Under the pieces are notes generated by a model that saw nothing but the letters and a program-made list of their open reading frames with translations, did not search any database and was not told the DNA's origin. Shown in pieces: positions 63,994-64,000 of a stretch of 64,000 nucleotides of DNA. Origin of the DNA: Sipunculus nudus (Eukaryota; Annelida; Sipuncula; Golfingiida; Sipunculidae); NCBI GenBank assembly GCA_026874595.1, contig CM049311.1:59961953-60025952 (forward strand). The letters run 5' to 3'. Each line of letters starts with the position of its first letter. Position 1 is the first letter of the stretch. Both the position numbers and the translations under genes were made by a program.

Positions 63994-64000
63994 GTCAGCG

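Overview
This is AT-rich animal DNA with introns, long dinucleotide arrays and many decayed repeats. It most likely comes from a mollusc, probably a bivalve. Three things point that way: the type of IAP gene, the dispersed repeats built on AGGTCA half-sites that begin TTTTTAGCTCA and continue with CCGTC-rich sequence, and hammerhead ribozymes in repeat termini. The species assignment is an inference. There are no operons, CRISPR arrays or rRNA genes.

One gene is clear. It encodes an inhibitor-of-apoptosis protein (IAP/BIRC family) on the + strand. Seven coding exons between 22123 and 29864 join with consistent phases (0, 1, 0, 1, 1, 1) and GT/AG borders into a 653-residue protein: BIR1, long linker, BIR2, UBA, acidic Ser-rich stretch, basic patch, RING. 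The first coding exon carries about 660 nt of 5' leader. That leader contains several upstream ORFs, including a 192-codon basic ORF that stops 16 nt before the IAP start. A possible non-coding first exon with TATA boxes lies at about 15.6 kb.

Layout: 1-7.3 kb is a mosaic of repeats, including a 3.1-kb segment bounded by inverted arms of about 380 bp, each carrying an intact hammerhead ribozyme motif. 7.3-13.9 kb holds no recognisable gene. 13.9-16.2 kb and 33.9-36.8 kb are inverted copies of each other that flank the IAP gene, and each contains a TATA plus splice-donor promoter/exon module pointing inward. 16.2-21.5 kb is the probable first intron. 21.5-29.9 kb is the IAP gene, with a hAT-like MITE, a fold-back sequence and a 1.2-kb TIR element in its introns. 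30-33.9 kb is downstream sequence with a 19-bp minisatellite and AGGTCA-type repeats. 36.8-45.3 kb is mostly unannotatable, with a small G-rich MITE at 41.5 kb. 45289-47522 is a 2.2-kb Harbinger-like non-autonomous element with a TAA target duplication. 52.5-54.3 kb is a near-complete AGGTCA-array element. A probable first coding exon of another gene (TATA, ATG, donor) lies at 60.9-61.05 kb, and a TATA/GC-box promoter sits at the right edge.

The most notable system-level features are the hammerhead ribozyme repeat family (five copies, all next to TA arrays), the inverted promoter-bearing repeats around the IAP gene, and the large upstream ORF in the IAP leader.
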